Shown here piece after piece: positions 37,501 through 48,513 of a DNA stretch of 64,000 bases; the stretch's first letter is position 1, and each line of letters opens with the position of its first letter. Below the pieces are notes generated by a model. The model saw only the letters and a list, made by a program, of their open reading frames with translations, was not told the DNA's origin and ran no database searches. Position numbers and translations under genes: made by a program. The stretch comes from Stenopsyche tienmushanensis (lineage: Eukaryota > Arthropoda > Insecta > Trichoptera > Stenopsychidae): positions 1,178,001-1,242,000 of the forward strand of contig WACJ01000046.1 of the NCBI GenBank assembly GCA_008973525.1. Direction: 5' to 3'.

Positions 37501-37840
37501 ATATATTGAGAGGTAATAATACTAAATATTTTGCATATATAATATGAGATCAAATGACGTAATTAGTGTCTATTTGATAAGGATTTGAACTTTTCGCTGA
37601 TCTTCACAATTTTTGTTTCTGTAATTTTTTTTCCATGAAACCAAATTGCTAACGCTATCAACATTATTGAAATATAATGTATGTAAAGGTTAAAAATAGT
37701 ATTCTTTTCAAATTGAATTAATAACAGAGTTAATTATAGTTCGATGATATGCTTCTTTAACCATGAAATGAAACTGTATTCCTAAGATTGAACCTCGGCA
37801 TGGAGTTCCCGAAATCGCGAGGAAAACGAAAGTGACTTAC
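34571..37840. other. Noncoding stretch, downstream side of the signal-peptide exon
   Basis: If the exon at 37841-37907 (minus) is real, this is the beginning of its first intron. A GC-richer pocket at 35900-36560 contains frames on both strands with no recognised domain. The rest is AT-rich. Confidence 0.35.
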
Positions 37841-37907
37841 CTAATGCTTCAGTACGTAGACAAACAATAAAGGCTAGCACGAATGCGGTCCCGATGTTTC
37901 TCCCCAT
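37841..37907 (-). CDS. Candidate first coding exon with signal peptide
   Basis: On the minus strand an ATG in strong insect context (GGCAAAATGGGG) starts MGRNIGTAFVLAFIVCLRTEAL. This is a basic N-terminus, a hydrophobic core of about 13 residues and a small-residue cleavage region, as in a secretory signal peptide. The frame runs into GCATTAG|GTAAGT, a perfect splice donor with GT at 37840-37839. The intron would be phase 1, the usual arrangement after signal peptides of secreted and immunoglobulin-type surface proteins. The frame is also open upstream to an ATG at 38099 (86 codons to the donor), including MYSTGTMDAVKENRP, so a longer N-terminus is possible. A stop lies 12 codons before that ATG. 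No downstream exon is recognisable, so the gene identity is unknown. Confidence 0.45.
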
Positions 37908-38107
37908 TTTGCCGAAAGAATATCCCATTTTCCACCTTTTTGGTCGGTTTTCCTTTACAGCATCCATTGTACCGGTCGAGTACATCCAATTAGTTTCCAC
38001 AGTCTTCATCTTGATACACGCTGAGATAAGCCGTGGTCGTTCACGTGCCAAACACCGTGTTACAGAATTTCGCTGATTCTTCGATAATTTTTCCGTCATT
38101 TTTTCGA

Positions 38108-38835
38108 AACTATCTTCTACCGCAGCTTTTTATGTTGAAAAATCTGTAACAAAAATATTAGCATCTTAAAACATTTTTATTTGATTATGAGCTTAATCAA
38201 AACATAGCAACCTGATAGCAAAACCTCCAAAATTCACTTATGAAAATTAAATTCTATTATATATATTCCATAGGGGAATGATTTTGGTATGGTATTCGTT
38301 AAAAAAATCAAGCTTTTTTGTGATCTGAATTACTCAATTGCAGTTTTCGTTATTGACTTTTATTGTTTTTTTTTCTTTTATATCAAGCAAAATAACTGTT
38401 CATTGAACAGCTTTATAGATATTTTTAAGTAAATTTAAGTAATTGATTGTTCAATGGAGCTTTGTTAAATTACCAATATTTAATACCTGACAAGCTTTAA
38501 AGCAAAAGATCTAGTGTAGGAAATTAATGAAATTGTCTACATATTGTGTTGAAGTGATGATCGTTTTATGTTAATCCCACTTCCTGCCGTTGTCAGTTAG
38601 AAGTGTAACGGAGTTCATTATCTTAATTTTGTCTGCAAGCGTATAATTGCAAGGATAGAATTTGCTTTACATTATAGTGTAATTATCTGATGATTTTTCT
38701 AAATGAAATAATTAATATTTAAAATTGATTATAAACCTCAAAAATAGACGGAATTATAAATATCCCATCATATATACTATATAGTAGTTAAAGTATTGAT
38801 ATATTTGGTCTTTTGATTGATTCACATTAATGAGA
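38108..38835. other. AT-rich noncoding stretch
   Basis: This would be upstream of the candidate exon. I saw no convincing TATA or initiator motif and no repeat. Confidence 0.35.
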
Positions 38836-38965
38836 TTGAACCAATTGGTGTAGTGATTAAGATCCTGGTTCAAATCCAGATTGTGAAAAATTTTTGAAAA
38901 TGAAAAATCCTTTTCCTAGTAGTTTTCTATGGAGATCACATATGTTCGATATTAGATTATGGCAT
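38836..38965 (+). repeat. tRNA-derived SINE (family A) with deleted head
   Basis: An A-box-like TTGGTGTAGTGATTAAG (from 38845) is followed by a near-consensus B box GGTTCAAATCC at 38867-38877. The spacing is about 21 bp instead of about 44, so the anticodon arm is missing and this is not a tRNA gene. The unrelated body (TGAAAAATCCTTTTCCTA, CTATGGAGATC) recurs at 29129-29215, which supports a SINE. Confidence 0.6.
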
Positions 38966-41768
38966 ATTTAATCAATAACCACAACAACTTTTACCAACTA
39001 AATTTAGATATTTTTTGCCCTTAAGATACAATATGACAGGAAGAAAATCAATTAAACTACGATTAACTCAAAATTTCTTATATAGAATGAAGTCAAAAAA
39101 ATACAAGCAGATGCTGTTGATTGTTGGATTATAAGGATGGTTTTAGTTAAGATTACAAAAAAACCGTGTTATTACCAGTTTAAAAGATGATTAATGTTAC
39201 ATCAAAACTATCGATTAAAAATAACAAATCCAAACCAATTGTTTAATTTGAAATACGAAGAAAAGATTCAAGACATCAACCAGAATGAATTACTTGAAAT
39301 GTCTTCTGCAGTACCAAAAAAGTTTACAAATCATAATCTTGTACTGTATGTGAAGGACCTCTTTCCTATGGAAAGAAAAATCATTCTCTATACGTAGAGG
39401 TGCTAAAATATAATCCTTCAAAGTTGAGCAAAAATCGCGTTGGCTTAGTTATAAAAAAAAAATTGTTTCGAAAACATTTTTTATGGACGCTTTGTGCTTA
39501 CTTTCTCTCAGCAATATTTTCGTGTATTTGTTGAAACTTTCCGAATTCGCCTTATTATCATTCGAAAGACGCTGAAAACTTTTCAAGATCACGTATCTGA
39601 TTCTCGAATAGAATGAAACCCAAAAATTAGCCTATTTGTGTAAAAATATAGACCATTGTATGAAAGCTCCAAAGTCGATAAGGTTTGATTTACATTACTG
39701 CCCAAAAGTAACTTTGGAGTGGAAATAATTTTAGCAAGAAAATTTTATCTCAATTATCGTGAACCGCTTTCTAATAAAACTAATTAAAAGTTACAAATGA
39801 TTCGATGGAATTTCCGCCTCTAAGTTCCGAAATATTTTTGCCGAGCGACTTTTAGGGTCAATAAATACGCATAATGGCTGTATTTTGTAAGACTCCCGAC
39901 TCAATAAAAGCACCATGTTTACGACGAGATGGAAACGTCAGGTCAAAGGGGATAACTTTGATTTTTCATCTGTGTCCTTTTAATTTGTACGGATCTGTAT
40001 AAATACCTGTTGTGAGATCTTTTCAAGCCCTCGATAACTTAAGATCTCGAGTTTCTGGAGCAGTTTTCCAAATTTATAAACGGTATAATGCGAAGCATTC
40101 CATTTTGTATGTTTAAATTACTTATTTCGGATCGCGAATAGATCCACTGTACTAACGATTCTGATCATTCAAAATATCTCATACAAATCCTATTTATTAA
40201 TTAAATAATTTTGGATTTTTAGTCAGTTTATAAATAAGCGCGTGGCTATCAAATACCGATAAAGAATTTGTGTTTATCGAATAACATCATTTAAAAACGA
40301 ATTTTTCATCGGGTACCCCTAATATTTGTACTTTTCCATGACGAAAACTCTAGAGATTGAATATCGATATACATTGACGTTAGTTTTATTGTACATAATG
40401 TTGATTTCTGAACTTTTAAATAGCCTGTTAATTTGCATCATGCTTTACAAGCCTTTATTTATATTTTGATGTTTGAATAATATCATCTGCTATTTATTTT
40501 GTCATTTAAATCGATGCCCTGATGGATAGTTTGCTATAACTGTTCATTAAAATGTTTAATTTAATTATTGATATAAGACTATATTTTTTATGGTTTATAT
40601 TATTATCTATTAAAATTAATATCCAAAAATACACAGTCATTTAAAAATTATTATCATTAGCATTTAATTTAAAACACACAAATTGAAACATTCTATTTTA
40701 GGGACAGATTTGCATGAAAAACTAATTTTGAATTCGGGTCAATTGCGTTCTAGCTTCGGTTAATTTCGTTACATGTACGGTCTTCGATTAAGAATGAAAG
40801 TTGAACATGAATTTTGACCATAGGTATCCAATAATGAAGTTTTCAGGGTACGTTACTTAAATTACTGTTATTTGTTTCATTAGGCTTTATAGAGCTTCGC
40901 CAAGTTTTGCCAAACAAGGCGATTTGTTTCGATTTGAAACTATCATTAAAACATGAAAAGTATGTTATTTTTATTACGCCATTTTATTGCAAACTCTTAC
41001 TTTTAAATTTATATTTATGTAACAGTGTACATATTGTAATACAAAATATTTTCCGATAAGTTTAACAGTGGTTTAATGATAATAATAATTTTACCCCGAT
41101 GGGAAATATCTTCTTTGATGATTCCTGGAAGGGTGAATTTATTATTTAATGTTTATAAACTAAGCTCGATTGTAAAGCTAAAATTTCAATTTAAATAGTT
41201 TCACAACCTTGTACTTAAACCCAAAATGAATGAGATCTTCTCCAATGATATTTTGCATAGTGAAGGTTATTCGAAATTAGCAAAATTCAATATAGAAAGA
41301 AATTATATTACAAAACTCGATCTTGAATATCAAAAAAAGTGCTTTATTAAAAAATCTTTCTTGTGAGTCTGGTTGTCAAATTATTATTTTCCTTTACGAA
41401 AATATATTACAGGAAAATTTCATTTACAAAACAATAATGATTTTTTTAAAGAGATAATATTTTAACTATTTAAAGTCCTTATGACGTCCATCAAAGCATG
41501 AATCTTGATGTGTCATATCCGATGTCGGATAAAGGGGATCTCTATGGGAGATCTTACTTGGGAAATGATTTAATGTGGTGGTTTCCCGTTGCCTTCCACG
41601 CGTGGTATAGTAAGGAGAGGATTATTTGGAAAAGTAGGAGAGGAGAGGAGAGAATCTATGAGTGAGTAGCGAAATTATCATTTTATATAAATTATAATTT
41701 AATTATTGTTGCAAATTCAATCGCTCACTCATGGACGTCCCTGCACGACTTTTATTAATCGCCTCAGC
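38966..41768. other. AT-rich noncoding stretch
   Basis: The frame at 39194-39397 has no ATG start (it begins TTG) and matches nothing I know. A purine-rich run AGGAGAGGAGAGGAGAGAA lies near 41636, just after TTTCCCGTTGCCTTCC (about 41581). The latter resembles the tails of several arthropod interspersed repeats. Confidence 0.35.
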
Positions 41769-41865
41769 ATTTACTTTTTCTAATCCAGGAAATCAGGGTT
41801 AACCTGGATCGAGACGATCGACCAGAAATGTTAATATTTCCGATCTCCCAAATTTGTTGGTACGT
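41769..41865 (+). repeat. Dispersed repeat, copy B
   Basis: The best-preserved copy of the three. CCAGGAAATCAGGGTTAACC, TGGATCGAGACGATCGACC and TTTCCGATCTCCCAAATTTG are shared in order with 11089-11181. Its first two blocks are shared with the minus strand of 28933-28998. Confidence 0.6.
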
Positions 41866-42089
41866 GGATGGTTTTTGAATCGATGGGAAGAATAATGACA
41901 CATGTTTATGTTTTAATCCTTACACATGCAAAACGAAGATTCTGCCATGCAATATATGGACGTATTATACGGATGTCGTTCTAAAAGTAAACGTCACTCG
42001 GTAAAGGGGGAGTAAAATTTATATACTGGCGCGAATGGCACTTCTTCCAACTCAAACATAGCCAGTGTTATTGCGAAATAAAATTATGG

Positions 42090-42500
42090 CATAATCGGTG
42101 TAGCCGGGTTGTATATATACGCGTTTACCATACACCCCGGGAGAAAATGCGAGCTTACTTTTCCGGTTTTTATGGAGGTACGAGATGAGGGTTGTAGGCC
42201 GCAAGTGTCGTTAGTGTGTGAAAGTGGAACATGGCGTGATGATAAACACGTACCTTTGTGATTTTGTGAGCACTGGATTAGTGTTATTCTATTAATGCCA
42301 TTAGTGCCTATGCTCACGCAAAACGGCGGCTATCTTGCTGAACAAATGTCGGCCACCGCCCGAACTAACCGCAGGGGTGCTCAACCTCGATCCTTGGACC
42401 GATTATGAATAAATCTCGTGTACTGCGAGGATTAGTTCGATCAACTGCTGACTATCACGAAACTAGCGTCGTTTTCGACTTAGAGCTCAATTAGCACGTA
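42090..42500. other. GC-richer CpG-containing patch
   Basis: The patch includes a TATATATA string at about 42112, a CCCGGG near 42136 and several CpGs. A CAGGGGTGCTCAACCTCGAT at 42372 resembles hAT termini of the CAGGGGTG type. A minus-strand 77-codon frame here has no domain. I cannot choose between a regulatory region, a noncoding exon and a transposon end. Confidence 0.25.
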
Positions 42501-45500
42501 TTTAAACAGGAATATAAAACGTCGATTATTTACTCTGCCGAAACTAGATTTAAATGAAATCTCGCAATAATAATTTATTTCAGGCGCTTATATATTTTTA
42601 GAAAATAGTAATGTCTCACGAACCCATACATATAATATTTACATTAAATTAAAATTGTTAAAATTATTTTTCGTAAATTGTAATACATATTACAAAAAAA
42701 TGAATTCCAGTATCGCCTAAAAAGATATTTCTTTAAGTTCTTTTAATATTTAGTCATCTACTATGCTATTCATATTATTGAGGAGTCTTCACTTTTTAAA
42801 TAAACTATTCTATTTGTTCAGGATTTGAATGATCATGCCAAACTGGTACCTCTTCAAGTTTAACGACTTATTAAATTATTTGTATGAAATGTAGCATATT
42901 GTTGCAAAAGGTGCAAAGAACTTTTTAAAACTAATATTAATTCAAAATAGCTTTTTTTTAAAAAGAACTTAAATGTTGATAATTCTTATTCGTTTGCACT
43001 TTTTATGTGCTTTAGGAAGCTCAAAAGTAATTTTCTTCAAATCGATTTGCATAAATAAATGATTTATTTATATCAAAAATACATAAATAGTTATTTCGTG
43101 CTATTACGATTTAAAGATGAAATTTTAGGTATTTTTTCAAAATGTTGAAAAAAATCTGTTTCGACAACCCTGACACTTGAAAACATAAGGACTATGGGTG
43201 AAATGTAGCAAAGGACCCCTCTAACCCTCAAAAAAAATTGTCAATCCATGTGCCAAACACCTTGTATATATTTTTAAATACTTTAATAAATAATTATTAT
43301 TATATAATACTATGCATGTATATATTTTAATATATTTAAATATTGTTTAAATATGAAAATAGATTATCAAAAGTTTAAGTTTTACTTGAACTTTATGATT
43401 TGCACGGGCGAAACTTTTTAAGTACAGTCATTTTAAAATAATTTTCCATATTTTTACTCAAGGCATTCCTAATATGATTGATGCGAAATATTATTAACTA
43501 GACGGTTTATTTGATTACGGAATGAATTATGAAATATTTACTTTATCTTATCAATTTCATTAAATCTAATTTTCTTTTTACATAATTCACAATCGATATT
43601 TTATTAATTGGGCCATCAAAACAAAACGTAATATTAAGCTATTCTCTGAAGCTTTTGAGAATTCAGAAATAGTTTGTATGAAGATGGAAATGTTCGAAAG
43701 TCAATATCTTTCGGAAGAATCGTATTTCATTTGAAGTAAATACCTACTCAGCTAGATATCTTGTATCAGTAATATGTAGTTCTGTTTCTTAGCTGAAAAA
43801 GAATCATGAATATTCATACAAGAGTTCTTATGTGTTCAATACTAAGCTTGTAAAATTAGCTTATTTTGATTAAAAAATTATATCACCATATTTTTTCATT
43901 TTGAATAACATTTAACGTGGATAAAAGTCAAATAAAGATGTTTTTGGGAACAATAAATTTAATCTCACTTTTATCTAAATGGAACCATAAGAAATGTGTT
44001 GCGATGATGATTTTCAGTTGAAGTTCCATGATTAATATCGATTGTAAAAATTACCATTTACGCTTGATCCTATTAGAAAAATAAATATTAGGGATAAAAT
44101 TTGATTAGCCCTTTAATTTTGAAAAGCCGTCATATATTGCCAAAATTTCGAATTTGAATAAAAGACAATATGGACGATATAAAAAGCTTTAATTAAAATA
44201 AAATCCACAATTTTGGCAAGAACTTATGATTCTAGGTAGTAGAGTGCAAAGCCATAAACAAGCCTTTGAATAGAAACTTTGTTAAACAACAATAATCTTT
44301 CCAGGATTTATTTATTAGAATAACTTGCTTGTTTTACTGTTAAAACTCAAAAGGGAATTATAAAAGTACTTAGTTCTTAATCATGAAATATATAAATATT
44401 TACAAATTAAAAGTAGACAATCTCATATTAAATTAAATGTATTTTTTTTAAAATTTGGAAATAAATACGTATAGCTAGGACTTTCCGTATTTTTCATTGA
44501 AATTACAAATTACAATTTTGTATATTTTGATGAATATTTATTTTATAATAAGCTGATATTCAAGTGTTACCATGTCACATAATATTTGAATTATTTTCAG
44601 CACTCAACGTTTTAATAGTCCTTGGAGTAATGTTTTTCCAAATTGGTGAAAGATTTTAAGCTGTTATTCGAAATAATTTTATTTATCGCTTAAAACCGAA
44701 GTGAAATGTCAAACATAATTGAAATATTCAGTTTGAAGCTTTTATCTGGTACCAATTAGAAATTTTCGTTATTGGAAACAGCGATTGGCTAAATGAAATG
44801 CGATGCCGCTATTAAGAGATGGGAAAAGGTTGAGCCGAGGATTGAACCTTGACCTTCGATTTGTTGATCCAGATTATGCCTGAAAAATGGTTGAGAAACT
44901 GATATTTTTATAAAATTTGTATATTCAATAAAAACAAGGATATATTCGACGCTGTTCTTCTTTTGAAAAATAATTAAAAAAGATAAAAATAAATATTGAA
45001 ATTTTGCCTGAATAAATGCTGATGTTTTATTGAAGTTGAAATTTATTCCCTGGAGGAAAATGCAATGTTGCAGCATAACAACAAAATTCCTTACCAAGAG
45101 TCATTAGGTCAGACTGGGAGTTTAAGTAGAACGTGACTCGAGCAACGCTTGAATAAATGATCCAAAGAAATCTCACTTAAAAATTTGTTGATTCCTATAC
45201 AAAAAGGACATTTTTCCAAAAGAAATCTTATCGTAACCTGATGTCGTATTAAATATTTCTAAATCTGCATTGCGCCAGTAAGAATACACATGACCCATTT
45301 CTCCCTTTAGACATTTATTTTCGGAATTCAATACGCACACAAGCTTTACGAACCCTTAACATTTTTTCATTATTAAACATTCCAACCCTATTTTGAAATC
45401 TTATTCGAAGAAATTAATAGACATGCATGATACAAACATAAAATATAGAACGATTTCAAATTTAAAGGAGGCGATAATTCAATTGGATTAACCATATATC

Positions 45501-46911
45501 TATACGCATTACCAACTTTTCGCCCGGGTTTGCTATATGTGTATTTGCAGAGCGATATCGTCGACCATTTCTGTCACCTACTTAAAGAGGGTTCACAACT
45601 CAAAGGATTGGAAACAGTGGCGAAATAGAGAGAAAACGGTACAAAACCGCCAACCACAGACGACTAGCCTGCATTCTTACCGCAATGGTTTTGTTAGAGG
45701 GCTGGTCAGTACTACCGCTGGTTAAATTTGACCCTACTGTTAACTCCAAAGCAAAGTCTGGAAAATTTACGGAAGGCATAAATCATGGTATTAGGTTGCC
45801 GTCACGTTTAGCGCAAAGTCTTCAATGCCGACATTTAATAAGAATTTATATCAACAAACGCACGCACCATACGCACAAGACGTTAGCCGAGGGTAATTGT
45901 TTGTTGGGTGCGCATTTTGAAAATCCGCCCCTAACGTAATGCTCGCAAATTTATGCCTGTCTCATTATTTCATATCTTATTACCGTCATTATTATCATAT
46001 CATGTAATATGGTCCCTTAAATCTTGTTAATATATTAACAAAATCGAACCAGATATCTCGGCTGAAGATTTTATTCCATTTCATACATATTTTTTTTAAA
46101 TCTTGTTTAATAATAACTAAAATCATAAAATATTTTATGAACAATCTTTAGAGTAAGTAGGGCTAATTGACTTGAACATCATGAAACATGAAACTTCTAA
46201 CTGGCAGTTGGTCGGAGAGGGAGAATCGTGTTCTCCATCTCCATCGTATGTTATCTTAGTGATATATTTAGATCGAAAAAGTATGATAAGCCGTCGTCCA
46301 TGATAGCATTTTGGATAGTTCATAAGAAACTCTAATTTAACTTAACCTAACCTTATCGATAAAAACTAAACCAATTTAAAAAAAATCTTCTATTTTAAAG
46401 CGTAATTCGATTAAAAATAAAAGCTAAAAATGTTTGAAGAATATTCAGAAAGCTTCTCTTCCTTCACAATTTTATTTGATTATGTCTTATAAATTTTACA
46501 ACATCTTTAAGTATTGGTAATTTGAAAAAGAGTATAGGCAATTCGGTGTAATATTTTAATCAATACATGATAGAAGATCTATATGTATTTTTAGCTTACA
46601 AAATTTAAAAAAGCAAATAATTTGATCATTGAGCTTAAAAAATACCACAGTAGAGCAGAGAGAGTCTAAAAAATATATTCACCGTATTAAAATATACATT
46701 TACTTTTTGTATCAAATTTAATTTAAAAATTCCTCAATCGCAAAAAAACTTTTCAGATTTAACCTTGTTGCTGATATGGGGGCAAATTCAACCAAAGCAT
46801 GCCGAAAGAAGTTTTCACTTTTCTATTTATTTTACTTTATAACGAGCTGAAATTTAATAATACAAATGAAAAAATACCATGTTGCATAATGTTCTTAAAA
46901 ATAAAAATCGA
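42501..46911. other. Long AT-rich noncoding stretch
   Basis: No gene is supported. Frames at 44789-45097 (-) and 45537-45939 (+) have no recognisable domain. A 16-bp palindrome CATAAAATATTTTATG lies near 46125. TAACTTAACCTAACC near 46338 is a chance-length TTAGG-like motif. Confidence 0.4.
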
Positions 46912-46934
46912 TTAAGGGGGGAGATACCTTTAGA
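46912..46934. repeat. Left TTAA plus terminal inverted repeat
   Basis: TTAA followed by GGGGGGAGATACCTTTAGA. All 23 bases pair with 48491-48513. Confidence 0.9.
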
Positions 46935-47198
46935 CCGGGTAAAATCAGTCAATTTTAATGAATTATTTTCAAGGTGATAAAATAATGTGATCATTTATAT
47001 ATTTTGACATCTTATTGATACATTATTAAAGTGTAAAAAAACATGTGATTTTTTTATTTTTTTTACAAAATGGCCGCTCTGTAGAATATTTCTTCAAGCG
47101 TCTGCTGGGAGACATCGAAAACTGCTGCACCTGTCAAAAATTTTCTATTTATCTGAAATAAAAAAGTTGATTTTTTTTCGATTACTGATATATTAACG

Positions 47199-47356
47199 GG
47201 AAGGATATACCTATAAAATAATAAAAAAGTTTAAAAATAAAATTTATATCGGCTGTTAAAAAAAAAGTCCAGATTTTTGGCTATTTTTCAACAGTTTTGA
47301 CCCCAAAAAAAATATTTATTAACCCGATATCTTTAAACTTATAGGTATATCCTTCC
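47199..47356. repeat. Internal 18-bp inverted pair in the Kolobok element
   Basis: GGAAGGATATACCTATAA at 47199-47216 is the exact reverse complement of 47339-47356. The arms are separated by about 120 bp in the 3-prime noncoding part of the element. This could be a transposase-binding subterminal repeat or the end of an older nested insert. Confidence 0.75.
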
Positions 47357-47552
47357 GATAATATTATAAAGAGAAACCCCTGAAAATTTCAGCCTAATCG
47401 GTCAATAAATTTTTGAGTTACAGAACGAGCAGTTTTTGAAAACAGAGTTTCGAGATAATCGCGTTCAAAGTTTTGATTCAGTATAATTATAATTTAATGT
47501 GATTTACCGATCAATCGGCGATTCTGAATCCATACAATAAACCTTCGACCTT

Positions 47553-48393
47553 CTAAAAAAGCTGATTATCTTCGAGCTGCTGCTGTTTTCGACCAGTACG
47601 AGCTGTTTTGGTTTCGGAAAAACTCATCCGGTTCTGTTTCACTATTCGTGCCTCATCGGTATTTTCAGCGAAAACTTTACAATAGGTGCCAACAATTATA
47701 CCCAGCTCATTCATAAGTTTGAGAATTGAGGTGTAGCCTTCATTAAATATACTTTCAACAATTTTTAGTCCAGAATTGAGGTGCTTTGGACATATTCGCC
47801 AAATTGTCGCATTGAAACTTTTGTTGGCATTCTGGGCCACCCAAGCATCTTTCCAGTAAATCATGTCTGGACAAACCTTCGTAAATTGGTAGAAGATGTT
47901 GTTTTATATCGTCGTCAAGTAATGGAGTAAGATCTTCAAGCTGAGGATCTTTACCTAAAGCGATGGCTTTCTGCCATTTGCACCAAATCTCGGCTCAAGT
48001 CGGAGAGTTGTTGTGTTGTGGATTTTTTTTCGTTGAAAAAATATGGTAATAAGTAGCCATAATTTCTCGTTTCATATCTTCCACACTAACGTTTCTTCGA
48101 ATACTTAAACCATAATATGTTGTAAGTTTTTTTACAACGTTTTCTATCAACTTCCCTTTTCTTGAATTTTTTTTTATCTGTCGCAGTCTGGAGCTCATTC
48201 TCTTCTCAACATGGCCAACACACTCACTTTTCACAATAGTCAAATCATCACCGTAAGGTTTAAAATCTAAAATTGCCTTGAAAGTTAAGAAATATACAAA
48301 CGTACTGTGAAAGAAGCATTGCTCCGACCCAAGCTCTCCGACTACCCGAGTTGATGACAGTATGCGGACTGACGTTTTTGACAATAATTCCAT
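47553..48393 (-). pseudogene. Kolobok/Mutator-like transposase fossil, copy 2
   Basis: The first 132-codon frame (48393-47995) carries ECVGHVEKRMSSRLRQIKK, GKLIENVVKKLTTYYGLSIR and IMATYYHIFST, blocks typical of the middle of this transposase. After a stop the same family continues with WCKWQKAIALGKDPQLEDLT, DDIKQHLLPIYEGLSRHDLL and ERCLGG. A small deletion shifts the frame to QNANKSFNATIWRICPKHLN, then IFNEGYTSIL, GTYCKVFAENTDEARIV and ARTGRKQQQLEDNQLF (frame 47864-47553). About eight residues are missing before IFNEGY compared with copy 1. The frame has no complete N-terminal half within the TIRs. The order of blocks and the TIR context make the assignment secure. Confidence 0.85.
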
Positions 48394-48490
48394 TTATATT
48401 CAATATTTCAATTTTTCCTTTTAACAGTATATTTTTAACATATTATACATTCGAATTATGTAAAAAAAAAAATTTCAATTTTTTGAAAAT

Positions 48491-48513
48491 TCTAAAGGTA
48501 TCTCCCCCCTTAA
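48491..48513. repeat. Right terminal inverted repeat plus TTAA
   Basis: TCTAAAGGTATCTCCCCCC followed by TTAA, the exact reverse complement of 46912-46934. Confidence 0.9.

Larger units (their letters stand above)
46912..48513 (-). mobile_element. Kolobok-type transposon, 1.6 kb, perfect TIRs and TTAA
   Basis: TTAAGGGGGGAGATACCTTT (continuing AGA) at 46912-46934 is the exact reverse complement of 48491-48513. The outermost TTAA on each side fits a TTAA target duplication, with 19-bp perfect inverted repeats starting GGGGGG. TTAA targets with G-rich ends are known for Kolobok-type elements (and TTAA alone for piggyBac). The interior transposase belongs to the Kolobok/Mutator-like group, not piggyBac. 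A second perfect 18-bp inverted pair lies inside at 47199-47216 and 47339-47356. The transposase is truncated and frameshifted, so the copy is non-autonomous. Confidence 0.85.

Noticed and set aside
38845..38880. Possible tRNA gene
   Set aside because: The A and B boxes are too close and no anticodon arm or acceptor stem can be formed. It is a SINE head.
46912..48513. piggyBac element, suggested by the TTAA target
   Set aside because: The encoded fragments carry the CLGG-QNAN-SF-A-IW and CKWQKA blocks of the Kolobok/Mutator-like family and none of the piggyBac DDD-domain motifs I know.
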